Of a DNA stretch of 64,000 nt, positions 46,351 to 56,894 are shown piece after piece (positions within the stretch are counted from its first letter, which is position 1; every line of letters starts with the position of its first letter). Where the stretch lies: contig JANBQC010000031.1 in the NCBI GenBank assembly GCA_027576995.1, positions 1 through 64,000 of the forward strand, given 5' to 3'. The notes under the pieces are model-generated. The model worked only from the letters and a program-made list of their open reading frames with translations, searched no databases and was not told the DNA's origin. Source of the stretch: Dimargaris cristalligena. Taxonomy: Eukaryota; Kickxellomycota; Dimargaritomycetes; Dimargaritales; Dimargaritaceae. Both the position numbers and the translations under genes were made by a program.

Positions 46351-48246
46351 GGTATGGGCGAAATTGAACGAATGGGGTCGGGCTCGGCTGACCAGCGGTG
46401 TGACTCGAATAGCGGAGGAAATGCGCCCAGTGGGAAGTTTACAGTCGACGGGATGAATAGGGGGCGAAATAGCCCAGACCGCGAAAAGCCCCGAATTAAT
46501 CCTGATACAAATAAACGGCGGGCGTACGACCGGGGGCGTTGTTTTTGGCAACAATACAAAGCGGTAGGAATATGTTGTAGACAAGGCGGGCGAGGTCGTG
46601 AATGAATTGGAATGAAAGTGGGGAAACTGTTACATATAGGGTCTTCAACCTCGGAGGAGCGAAGCGGCGGTATAATATATGAAATAGCGATGAATTACTA
46701 TATAATAATGCGTGCATAGCATAGTTTCGGGTGACATCGTATAGTAAATTGATACCGATTTGTAAATGGGCTGGTTTCTCTCGCCCGATGACCAGATGAG
46801 CTCGGCCAAAAGAAAATATCTAGCTTAGTTATCGGAGGCCTTTTTTTTTGGTTGCTCAGCCATCGAAGAACTATCAATTTGGTGGGAATAATATGTAGGG
46901 GAGATGAAATGGATGTAGTAGAAGTCGAAAGGGGGGCAGTACCACCACCTCAGCGTTCCATTCAATGCACATACGTGTGAAGTACATTATGCAGTTTACT
47001 CAGCACTGCCGAATCCAGCACGCTATTCCTGTTCTATTATTACAGCCTCATTGACCAAAGCACTAGTAAATGAACATCTGGGTTCGTTAACATAGTAAGA
47101 AATAATAATAGAAGAGAGAAGGTTTGGGTCTGTCGAACTACTGTCTATATAATCATGGGGTAGTTTGACTGACACTCCTCGGCGACAGAATCATTGGTAA
47201 TGTATTGAATACCAGCAAGCATGATTGGCAATCGACTGTGGAAAGCAGTAATTTTATGTCATACAGCATCTCCCTAGCTCCTAGCCTGGCAGCAATACTT
47301 ATAGTAGGATGTATTAGGCCATATAGTAGGGTTTTAACTGCTATACTCTACGAGGACGCAGTGTACGACGGTAGAAGAGACGAGGCAACCAGAAAGGTAA
47401 CTTCTAGTAAAGGAACTCATCCTACAGACGATGGTGGATATGGCTTGGCCCGATGCCATGATCCGCCTAATTGACCTGCTAACTCTGCCACACCACTAAC
47501 TATTGGATCGAGCTACTGAACACCATCCATCTAGTACTTTCCAGGGGGGCCGCTTGATGCGATGTCGTGACATTTCCCACTCCCTCCCCCCGTGCGCTGT
47601 GTATCTCGCTTGAATCTCATAATATTACTTACCATCCGGACCAATGTTTAAAAGAACGGCTTGTCTACGAGGAGTAAAATATAGACTAATTATCACTTTA
47701 ATGCTACATAATAATGTAGCGGTACTTTTAGCCATATGTTAATTTGAGGATAATTCAATAGCCGGAAATATCGCGAGAGAAATAAAAACACTAGAAAAAT
47801 TTAAAAGACGAAGCAGGAAAGTATATACAGTATTCGCAAATAAATATTGGGAAATACAGTCGTTATAAATAATGGCAATTAGACACGCTAACCAAACAGC
47901 TACAGGTATAGTGCGCTCTAAAGTATAATATGACCTGAGGGTAATTTATTGATGCTAAAATGGAAAGTCGGAAATAGTGTATATATAACCATGTAGTTAC
48001 TATAAGTAAAATACTATGGTGGGTGTTGAGGGAGAGGATAAAGTAATAATAATACAACTGTTGTGGCGCAAACTATGCCCCCTTTATGGGCTACAGTAAT
48101 TAGATGCTATAAAAGGGAAGAGGTATAAGTGGGATGTATGACAGTGGTCAGTTATATTGATGTAATAGGCACGTGATCCAGTACATCATGTGACCTTGGG
48201 GATTCCCTCCATTCCTAGACTATAATAAAGCTATTGGGTGGTGCCC
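46351..48246. other. spacer between membrane protein gene 2 and CDO
   Basis: About 1.9 kb, AT-rich, with a CACGTGAT/ATCATGTG inverted pair near the CDO 3' end (48170-48192). No gene supported. Confidence 0.5.
48170..48192. promoter_or_regulatory. inverted pair of E-box-like elements
   Basis: CACGTGAT at 48170-48177 and ATCATGTG at 48185-48192 form a near-perfect inverted repeat with a 7-base spacer, 54 bases beyond the CDO stop codon. Confidence 0.4.
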
Positions 48247-49470
48247 TTAGGATTTGTGGGCGGAGGTTGAGTTTTTCACGCCATACTGGGAGTGGAAGGT
48301 TTGGCAGGTACTGGCGCGTGCGTGCCCGGTGGACTCGTTAAACGAGTGGCAAAAGTGGATGGGCGGAGTGTAAAGGTGCAGTGAAACCGAACCGCAAACG
48401 TCGGAGCTGTTGCCCACCCGATGCAGTCCGATTCGATCGTGGATGTAGGCCACCGAGTTCTCTTTCAAGTGGGTTTCTTTTTGAATACGCAGGGGTTGTT
48501 GGGGATTTTCGTACGGATGTTGCTCATCCGTGCGGCCATTTCCGGGGCCGTTATCGATCATCGCGCGACGATGGTGGGGATGGGCGAATGCTGTCGGGGG
48601 TGAAAACGACGGGGTGTTATCACTCACACCACCATCATCATCCACAAGGATTTGGGGCCAATGGTACTGAGTTTCGATAAGACTGCCGTCCAAGACCTTC
48701 ATTACACAGTGACTGCGGGCGTGGTCGTGAATGGGACTAAAATTGATAATGCACAGTACATTAAGGACCAAAAAAACCGATGCGGTAACCAATGGTTGAA
48801 GAGTATGGGTTAGCCATGGGATGTGTCAGCTGAGTGGTAAGGCCCAATTAGGGGGGTAGGTATAAAAAGCAAGTGACTGTTCGTCGCGAGAATTTGAATG
48901 GCCAAAGCGGTCACGCACGGGCTCAAACGGTACGATGCACCCGAAACTCATTTTTGAGTTTCACTTGACAAAATTATTGGGCTAGCTTTGACTAAACATT
49001 ACACTTAACCACTCCCTCTCAATAGCTCATATAACCTGTAATATTTACAACACCCCATCTCCCTCAGTTATCAATGCGACATACCTCTTTTGACCGGGTC
49101 CCCAGGCCAGGATAAGCAAGTTGAACTGCCCGTTTCCGTCGTCAACCAGATTACGGGTGTATTTGTACTTGTCGAAGTGGGCATACTGCTGCCAGTCGGC
49201 CTTATTGGACTGGTAAGCAGACATGAGGGTTTCGACCCGTCCCACATTGACATGGTCCGAGTCCAGTCCACCGTCGCCCAGTTCAAACCGAATGGCCCGG
49301 ATAAGGAAGTTGAGGTCCACCTTGAACGAGACGGAGGAGGGAAGGTTCAACGAATGGAGTAAATAGCGGAGTTGGGTTTCCTTGGACCGGTTGTCCTGCG
49401 GCAAGCAGTGCCGGTTGCAGTAGGGTGTGGTACATTGGACGGAATTAATCGCTGCCAAGGGATTCAACAT
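48247..49470 (-). CDS. CDO1: cysteine dioxygenase, 291 aa, 2 exons
   Basis: Exons 49470-49085 and 48736-48247 with a 348-base intron (GTATGT...TTTTAG, phase 2). The enzyme oxidises L-cysteine with O2 to cysteine sulfinate, the first step of cysteine breakdown toward taurine and sulfate, in the cytosol with a mononuclear iron. The cupin iron ligands are present: His132 and His134 in PIHDHARSHC (right at the splice junction) and His234 in RIGLHRVGN. Cys139 and Tyr251 (SLHLYTPP) match the pair that forms the thioether cofactor in animal CDO. Upstream, the block AYQSNKADWQQYAHFDKYKY and TRNLVDDGNGQFNLLILAWG are family signatures. It is longer than the 200-residue animal enzyme because of a low-complexity insert at residues about 157-219 and an N-terminal extension. 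ATG 49470 is the first in frame. Confidence 0.93.
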
Positions 49471-52400
49471 AGTGGTTAAATAATGGTTGGAGTGGAATTG
49501 AACTATGCAAAGGTGGGTCCGGTCAGGGTCAGGATAGTAAAGTGTTGTACAAAGGAAAAGCCGAAATTATATACTTGGGAAAGCAAAGTATCACGGCAAC
49601 GAAGGGCGGTTTGAATAGTGTACAGGGATACTGTAACAGTAAAGGGCTGGTAGTATAGGATGCAACAAGTAGAAAGGCAAGGGTGGGTAGTGTACAGGAA
49701 ATGTGTAATAAATAGTATGAAAGTGTAGGGTGTTCTTGAAGAGACCTTGAGGACGGGTATTCGCTGGTCTTCTTATATAATTCCCGAGCCAAACCTGCAC
49801 TAAGTGTGTCATGACGAAATGAGCTCGGAGGAGGTCGGCTATTCCCGTTCACTGGTAGGTATTGGGGCCCAGTATCGTCCCCGTTCCTTATCAAGCCCTG
49901 TGTATCTTCCATCCCTTCTTCTCATCCTCCCCCCTCCATTCCTGAACTTCGGTATATAGAGCAAGGAGTGGGTGGGTGTGGAAGAGCGATGGTGGCCGCT
50001 TATTTGGGGATATGGCTAGGAACGAACCAAAAACGACAGTCGGACGATCCAACCATATATTAATATTGATAACCCAAGGGGGGGGGACTGCTCTATATAA
50101 AAGAACCTGCAAAGGTATAATAGGGACCATTTAAGCCCCTCTTTAGTTATCGATGGAAAAATTAACCAGCGACCATATAAGAATAGGCAAGGGCGCGGCG
50201 GCGAATGGAGTAGGTCACTGTACTCAATTGTTAGTACTCGGACTCAGTCATGGGCCACGATCTGGGTACCAAGAGCAGCCAACTAGCTGTCCCCCCCCTT
50301 CCCTCTCTGTGATCACTTGAAGCGGCCACCCTTTAATTCCATGACTGCTTTCTACCATTGGTCCCTTTACTCCACCGCAAGGATCATCCGTCCGCCTGAT
50401 CACTATTGACGGCCACCCTCCCCTCCCCCTTTCGCTAGACTGCTTATCCTCCAACTTTTACACTGGGCCTGGTCACCAACTGTGACTATAGGCGTGTCTA
50501 AGAAAACTTGGAAGTGAGGAGGGGGGTATTGTAGTACAATCGTGATCAGTGGAATATCTCTTGTCCGTTATTAACCCTCGAAAATAAAAACTCTTGGGAA
50601 AGGGGATGGGGTTAGTATTTAGCTTGACCTCATTGCAACGCCTGTAAACTGACAACCGACTGAACCCTGTCTTAAAGCACCCTCTTTTTATATTTTTCCA
50701 ATACAGCCATCAATATACTGATGCAGCCGAGGAAAAGAAATAGCCCACATGCGTCACATAAGGAAGAGTGATTCCTGATAAACAGTCACACACACCCCTA
50801 CTAGGGATTTTCCCAAGGCCATTAATTAAACGGTCCACCTGGTCAGCCTCCCCCCCTTCTCCTTCCTTGATTTTTGCTCCACAAAGCCAAAAGGAAATAA
50901 AACAAACTCATTGGGTGGATGGCCCCGCTCCACGCCACGCTGGTGGTTTTGATTCCCCTCCCCCTCCCGCTGTTCAATAGTTTGTAGTATCGTTCGGCCG
51001 GCTGTATAAACTGAAGCGATCCAAGGAGTTCAGAGTTTGATACAAGTGAAGTTCGCCCCGGCCATATGGAATCCTACAATAAAAAAAACACTGCCAATAT
51101 AAGCAGAAATCCAGTCTTAGCCACCACATCCCGTCCCCGGTAGCCCATCTTTCACTATTTTGCCTGATAAAAAATATATACTACTAAATCTCTCTGATCA
51201 GTAGAAACTGTAGTCAAAGGTATTCAGCTATATGGTCTCAATTTTATGAAATATCAAGAAACCCGCCGTATGAATATAGGTGGCTTCGCGGCCCAAGTTT
51301 GAGTATCAACTATTTCACTTACAGGCTACACACGACAATACTATAAACATATATAGGAGGAGCTGGGGGCCAAGGTGGGCTATAACATAGGACATGTATC
51401 CGCCATCCAAACATGTAGTGGGGAACCCTCTAAATGTAAATAAGCACCTGAATATAGGTAACCTCTTCATATACCAACCGGATTGTTGGCTCGAGTAGGA
51501 GGGGGCTATGCTATCATTTGTACAGCTCCAAACTATAATTGGAGGGAATTGCTGGGGTTTTATCGCCCATTTATCGTAGGGTGCGTCTTAAACGCCTGCC
51601 CCAATTAAATATTCACGAAGATTAATCTTTGAAACAGCATGATTGTTATCGCCTTATCTTTTTTGGGACATCCCTAAGTGACTGTGACTATCGTTCCCAG
51701 TTTATACTCAAGGGAATGCCTGACGATTCAGTAGCTATGCTATGCTATGGGGTTGGGTTCGCTTTGGATGAGCGCAGAATGTGGCTTAAAGACTCCCAGA
51801 CGCCAACAGCCAAGTTGTTGCAATATGGCCATCTTGGACCATTTGCGTCGGGTGGCAATTTCCACGCCGGTTCGGGACCCCATTATCGTCCACTCTACCG
51901 TCTATTAAACTAAGTCGTCCGAGCCCAGGCGCACCAGGGTTTACGGGTGTACATAACCTATCATCCAAGGACTTTGCTACTACTGACTGGAATCTATGAG
52001 TCTGTCGTTAAAACCCCGCTTGTCTTGTTAGGTGGGTAACTGGAATTGTTATGTTTGAAAGGGGCGTACTTTCAAAATTCATTCTGGGCCCGAGTTTCCA
52101 CGGTGGTAATACATTACTTCACCCCCCACCCCACCGCCCCATTTTTTTTAAAAAAAATATTTTGGCGACAGAGACTGTAACAAAACAGGTCACACTCCGA
52201 CTCACCGTTGACGATGGCCACCAAATTCCCGCACACCCAAGGTCTAGTTGACCGTCTCTCAATATTGGCCAACTGTTTACGTCTGGGAATGAGGGGGGAC
52301 GGGAAGGCATATTCCCTCACATGTTTCGACTTTCGGGAGATTCTTGGATAACTGATGTGTGGACAGCCCACCCGGGTGGAATTCCCACTGGTGGAGAACC

Positions 52401-54300
52401 ACCAATGACCCTGTGACTGCTATCATGACTTCATCGAGGGGTGTGGCTGTGTACCTCCAGGGGCATCTCACTCTAATATATCTGGCAGCCATTATCTAGC
52501 CAATCCCGACTATTTCCGCCCCCACGGTCCATAAGGCTAAAATATGGGCTAAATATTAGGAGAAGGAAGAGAAGATGGAGAAGGGGGGGGGCTCTGATGT
52601 AGTTGGCTGCAGATAAATTGGTTGCCTTCCTTTTTTAGTATCTCTTTCTACAGGATCAACCCCAGCACAGGGGTATGCGGTTTCCAGAATATGCAACCGG
52701 TCCAGGTGATCCAGCACTCCATATGTCATTTCCCATTCAATTCTAAGAAATATAATAAAAATGAAGTAGTTGTAAAGTAGCTTTCACAGTATCTGATTTG
52801 TATCATGGGCTCGAGAAAAGAGGGGTAAAGGGTTAGCAATGGGAATGGGAGCGCAAGGTTCAAAGGGCAGGATTGGGTTTATTCCCACTAAAAGAGTTAC
52901 GGAATATGCCAGGAGTTCTCAATCAACATGAAATACACAACCAACCCAGTCACCAGGAGATGTGCAGCATTAAGTGGAAGGGAAGGGGGGGAGTGATGTG
53001 ATGATGTGCGGATAGGGGATGTAAGTAATAGCGGTAGGTCATGCAAAATAAAAGTAGCAACGGTGAGGTGGGTAAAGGTAACGGTGGCGTAAATCGGTAA
53101 CAAATGGTGGAGCCGGGGACTCGCGAAAGACGTCAATGGACACTAATTGCTAGGCCCGATGTGCTGGTTAATCAGATGGGCAAAATGACTCAATCCCGGG
53201 TGTATTAGGGATAATGATAATAGGAGTCCCGGAGACATGTTAATGGTATAAATATTTACTTAGGGCCAGGAACTCGAACCAACTATTCCTTCAAGTAAAA
53301 AAGGAACAGTAGAAGTATCTACGGCCCAGTGTCTATTAATTTAGGATTCGCCAGGTGTAGAGAGGCTGTGTTAGAAGGTCACCCCACCATCGGTAGACGG
53401 TTATTAATTGAAATGGAATATGTGAATGGCAGATTGAGTCGATTAGGCAGGGTACCATTTTATTCATACATTCGCAAGAATACAAGGGGAGACGGAAGGG
53501 GGTAGTGAAGTGGGATTACCGTGTGACTGGAGTTGTTTAGGTTTTTAGGTCATGCCAAGCGGTGGCAGTTCCATCAGGTGAGTGGTCGGGCCAGAGCAGT
53601 ACAGGGGGGCGCAGAACAGGGGGGGTTATAACACCCTCTTAAATAGGATAAGGTACTAGATATATTGGCGGTTACCTAATTGGGAATGAATAGTAGGCCG
53701 GTGTGGGAGTAAGGGAGGGGTGAGAAACAGGGCGAGTAAAATAGTGGGGTAGGGATAGAACCATCGAGGGTGGTCTTGTCTTGGCTTTAGGGTTAGTAGT
53801 GTATTCAGTTAAAATTGGGGTGGGGGGGGAGGTAGGTCAACCTGCGTATTAGGCAGAAATACTGGCCACGCTTTTATTCACAACGTGTAGTGAAATCGCA
53901 GTATACCTCCTTGAAAAAAAGTCAAGGGCATTGGCGAGCTTTCATATTCAAGATGTGCCCGAACCCTAAACTGACTATAATGTCATATTGATACAAAAAC
54001 ATCCCTCTCGGCGAAACCCATCCCCACCGAATATACTGGTAAAAGAACCCTTTGTAAATCTTATAAATGCGATAAAATAAACTACATTTAAGTTATGGAA
54101 TTTAACTGCATATTTCCTATTTATATTTCTTACCAACATAAATATTGTTACGGGGACCAGATAGTCAATTTGCCACTATTGCCAATAAAATCGAGGAATT
54201 GGTAATATAAAGATCACGCTAGTAGTTCCCTCAAAATCCAGAAACGAGCTAAAACATACCTTTGTTTTTCCGAAACAGTTAAAGCGGATAAATTCAAATG
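49471..54300. other. 4.8-kb gene-poor region
   Basis: The longest gene-free stretch in the window. Open frames (for example 51716-51913 plus, 49529-49912 minus, 52114-52371 minus) are short, AT-rich or simple-sequence and carry no motifs. G-rich segments occur at 53600-53840. No transposon ends, tRNA or long repeat recognised. Confidence 0.45.
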
Positions 54301-54310
54301 AAAATAAAAA
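54301..54310 (-). terminator. Pol III T-run terminator of the 5S gene
   Basis: On the minus strand the 5S 3' end is followed at once by TTTTTATTTT, a standard RNA polymerase III stop. Confidence 0.8.
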
Positions 54311-54426
54311 GTTATAGCACCAACTATTCCCAAGTGGTCACCCACCTCAGTACTAAATTGGCTGATAACCACTTAACTTCGCAGATCTAACGGGATACGG
54401 TGCAAACGGTTACATATGGCCATAAC
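54311..54426 (-). rRNA. 5S ribosomal RNA gene, 116 nt
   Basis: The minus-strand sequence reads as a complete 5S rRNA. The 5' end GTTATGGCCATA pairs with the 3' end GGTGCTATAAC to form helix I. Internal signatures are GATCTGCGAAGTTAAG (A-box/loop region) and AGTACTGAGGTGGGTGACC followed by CTTGGGAATA (C-box and helix IV/V region), all in the expected spacing. At 116 nt it is a few bases shorter than most fungal 5S RNAs, and loop B/C bases (TGTAACCGTTTGCACCGTAT) are more divergent than the core. It is a single dispersed copy, not linked to an rDNA unit here. An AT-rich stretch and a CACGTG element lie directly upstream. Confidence 0.9.
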
Positions 54427-54469
54427 TGAAAAAAAATAAATAAAAATAACTTTTATTGGCTAGCATTAT

Positions 54470-54483
54470 GTCACGTGATAGGT
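54470..54483. promoter_or_regulatory. CACGTG element GTCACGTGATAGGT near the 5S gene
   Basis: Lies about 44-57 bases upstream of the 5S start on the minus strand. Identical over 14 bases to 20469-20482. Confidence 0.45.
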
Positions 54484-55142
54484 AATACGTTTGCTCAGTA
54501 ATCTACGCTCCCAAAAATGATTATGACGATGATAAACTAAAGCCCATATGTACCCAGCATTTGGGTAAAAGCTATTGGGCTTGCTTATTCTTCCCGCATC
54601 GTACCTTATTGGGGAGAGTCAGTCAAGCCGTATAACGAATATTATGTCTAGTGTTATAGGTCTTACTGTTGGTTAATAATAACCAGCATACCCACCTATA
54701 TAGCACTGTTAAATTTCCCAATAATTATGCAGCGGGGTAAACTAGTGGGCGAAAGAATCCATATAAGGTAAAACCATTCCCCAGCGTGCGTCAAGTAATT
54801 TATCGGAGCTTGCCACTCGTCGCGTGGTCGCATTTGGCCCAACAACTCGACCGCGATTTGACTTGTAGACTCAGTTAAACCTCCCTTGGCGATATATTGC
54901 ATAGAATCCAGCAATATCTATGGCAAATAAGCAAATAGCCTTTGATAGGTTTTCAGGTTAAACAGAAGTTTTCCGGACATAACTAGGCCCACATTTCCAA
55001 TCTCTCTCTTTTTTCAAGTGGTAAAATTAACAATGCCAATGCGGTTTGTCTAATCTTTATCAACGTCTACTTCTCCAGCATAACTCAAACCGTCAATCAG
55101 AGATATTCGACTAGCTGAAGAGGACTCCGCTTCGATGGGCTT

Positions 55143-55172
55143 GGAGGGGGGGAGGGGGGGAGGGGGGGGGGG
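55143..55172 (+). repeat. G-run block, potential G-quadruplex
   Basis: Thirty bases made only of G apart from three single A interruptions (runs of 2, 7, 7 and 11 G). It lies 215 bases upstream of the start of secreted protein E. It can form intramolecular G-quadruplexes and is also prone to sequencing error. Confidence 0.7.
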
Positions 55173-55386
55173 AAACAGTATATCTGGGATGGTGTGCTTT
55201 ATTCAATCTATAAAAAGCCACATCCGGGCGCCATTCCTCTGGTTTTGTCAATCAGCGATTTGCAGTTAACCAAGTGCTTAATTCACTCCTCCGGTACTCT
55301 CACTAATCAATCCCTACTGCCACCACCCAACCCAGCAGCGTTTTATATAACCCATCCCCACTTACTTACTACCCTCTAGTTGCACC

Positions 55387-56025
55387 ATGGTCTTCATTCA
55401 ACTACGTCTGACCTGCGCCATTCTGGCCCTCGGGTTCCTGATGCCGCGCTGGCCCGAGACCGTCCGGTCGGCCCCCGTTTCGCCCACCATTGACGACCTC
55501 ATCCAACTGGCGGTGCAGGCCACTATCCGAACCCTGGTGGGTTCGCCCGATACGGCAGCCGCAGCGATTACCCAACGCGACATGGCCCCGCATGCTAATA
55601 CCACCCAGGTATTCGAGCCCTCCACCATCGGGCGTCGCCAAACTACCAACTCCCCGACCGGCGTAGTACAGCCGGGAGTTGGGCAGGAGGAGGATGATAC
55701 TCCCCTGACCCATCCGGCCACGATGAAAAATAAAAGGTCGGCTCGGCATGTCGAGCGGCGTGATATTCTCGATGATCTGGACGAAGAATGGGAGCCGCTG
55801 TGGGGTGATGTATTCGAGGATGAGTGGGGTATGGGAAGCTGGTTGCAGGATGAGTGGCAATACCCTCCCACTCCTCATCGGTCTTACGGATTCCATCGTG
55901 GTTACGGAGGCGATCGTCGCGGACCTTACCTGTCGTCCTATGAAGGACCCTCCTCTCGCGGCTACGGCCACGGCCGCGGTCGTAAATATCCCTCCTACAT
56001 GGCCCAGCCCGACTGGTTGTACTAA
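55387..56025 (+). CDS. secreted Trp/acidic plus Arg-Gly-Tyr-rich protein (E), 212 aa
   Basis: ATG 55387 in a CACCATGG context. Signal peptide MVFIQLRLTCAILALGFLMP, cleavage likely near VRSAP. The middle has dibasic sites (NKRSARHVERRDIL), suggesting Kex2-type processing into an N-terminal and a C-terminal product. After the cleavage site comes an unusual acidic, tryptophan-rich segment (DLDEEWEPLWGDVFEDEWGM, then WLQDEWQY). The C-terminal tail is rich in Arg, Gly, Tyr, Ser and His (HRGYGGDRRGPYLSSYEG, RGYGHGRGRKYPSY). Single exon. I recognise no family. The charge split, strongly negative then strongly positive, suggests self-association or binding to cell-wall polymers, which is inference. 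Confidence 0.75.
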   Translation: MVFIQLRLTCAILALGFLMPRWPETVRSAPVSPTIDDLIQLAVQATIRTLVGSPDTAAAAITQRDMAPHANTTQVFEPSTIGRRQTTNSPTGVVQPGVGQEEDDTPLTHPATMKNKRSARHVERRDILDDLDEEWEPLWGDVFEDEWGMGSWLQDEWQYPPTPHRSYGFHRGYGGDRRGPYLSSYEGPSSRGYGHGRGRKYPSYMAQPDWLY

Positions 56026-56351
56026 GCTCTTGGTAAGCCTGTTGGGTTGACTAAAACCCTCCCTCGCCAATTTTTTTTTAACAACTACTCTTTATGAGTT
56101 TTTGCATTTCGATGGAAGTGGGCCATCATCATCTATCTACCGTCCATCCTCCGGTAGATTTATTTAAGCTGAAGCGATTTCGTTAGTTATTTAATAGCAT
56201 ATATATGGCATTGGGATAATAAAATAGGTAATTACTTGATGATTGCGGGGCTGACTCCGTATAATGACTGCCTATGCCCATACGCGCGGGCCAAAAACCC
56301 TAGTATAGTCTAGTGGACGCGGAACGGGTGGAGTGGAGTGGGGTTGAGGGT
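56026..56351. other. convergent 3' intergenic region
   Basis: Between the stops of secreted proteins E and C; AATAAAATAG near 56218. Nothing else seen. Confidence 0.5.
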
Positions 56352-56894
56352 CTAATGTTTGGTATCTTTCCCATACGTAAACCGACGAACCCCTTCGGCA
56401 ATGATAGCATATTCGTAGTCTTCGTGCGTTAACTGCTCGCGCCTGGCTGAATCGAAATATTCGCGATGGTTTCGCGGGGTTGCCACGTACTCCTCATCTG
56501 ACCCCTCTACCTCCTCTTCCCCTGTGTTCCAGTATCGGGCATTTCCTTCGTGGATCGTGGATGATGACGAAAAGGGTAGGATATTATCCTCAGCGACTCC
56601 CTCGGCTTGTTTCGACTTGGCGGGGTTGGCAAGGAGGGGGGAGGCCGGTTCGGATTCGGACTGGGGTTGGGGGGCCAATTTAGTGGCCCAGTAGGCCTCG
56701 CTAAACGACTGAGGCAGTACGGGAATGAATATCATGTTGTGGGGTTTGCCAAGCGAGCGCAGGACATGGGCGGGTAGCTTTTCCTTCAGCTCCTTCTTCG
56801 TCAATTTCGGAATAAAAATGGAGTGCGCGGGTAGTGCGGCGGTAACGGTGGCCGTCAGGGTCAACAGACTAACTAGAAGGGGCACTGGTCGCAT
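56352..56894 (-). CDS. secreted protein C, 180 aa, related in plan to A and B
   Basis: Single exon, ATG 56894. Signal peptide MRPVPLLVSLLTLTATVTAA. Directly after it comes LPAHSIFIPKLTKKELKEKL, then HNMIFIPVLPQSFSEAYWA, resembling FIPKNELPPSMARL ... MKFIRLAYVPL of protein B and IPSNKIFMPFL ... YIVGFGDYQPLLP of protein A. The rest is acidic and low complexity (EEEVEGSDEEYVA), ending with a helical segment (RREQLTHEDYEYAIIAEGVR). No cysteine and no known domain. A short, secreted, probably flexible protein of unknown role. Confidence 0.75.
   Translation of the reverse strand: MRPVPLLVSLLTLTATVTAALPAHSIFIPKLTKKELKEKLPAHVLRSLGKPHNMIFIPVLPQSFSEAYWATKLAPQPQSESEPASPLLANPAKSKQAEGVAEDNILPFSSSSTIHEGNARYWNTGEEEVEGSDEEYVATPRNHREYFDSARREQLTHEDYEYAIIAEGVRRFTYGKDTKH

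Larger units (their letters stand above)
54427..55386. other. spacer upstream of secreted protein E
   Basis: Contains the 5S upstream region with a CACGTG element (54470-54483) and a G-run block at 55143-55172. A 72-codon minus-strand frame at 54696-54914 has no recognisable motif. Confidence 0.45.

Noticed and set aside
48737..48792. Signal-peptide-like start for the second CDO half, suggesting a separate secreted protein
   Set aside because: No ATG in frame; the hydrophobic stretch is the end of the intron, and splicing at TTTTAG restores the cysteine dioxygenase motif.
51716..51913. 66-codon plus-strand frame beginning MPDDSVAML
   Set aside because: ATG-started and uninterrupted, but with no motif, no splice partner and spacer-like composition; not separable from chance.
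53262..53285. tRNA B-box-like GGTTCGAGTTCC on the minus strand
   Set aside because: No matching T-stem, anticodon arm or acceptor stem could be drawn around it.
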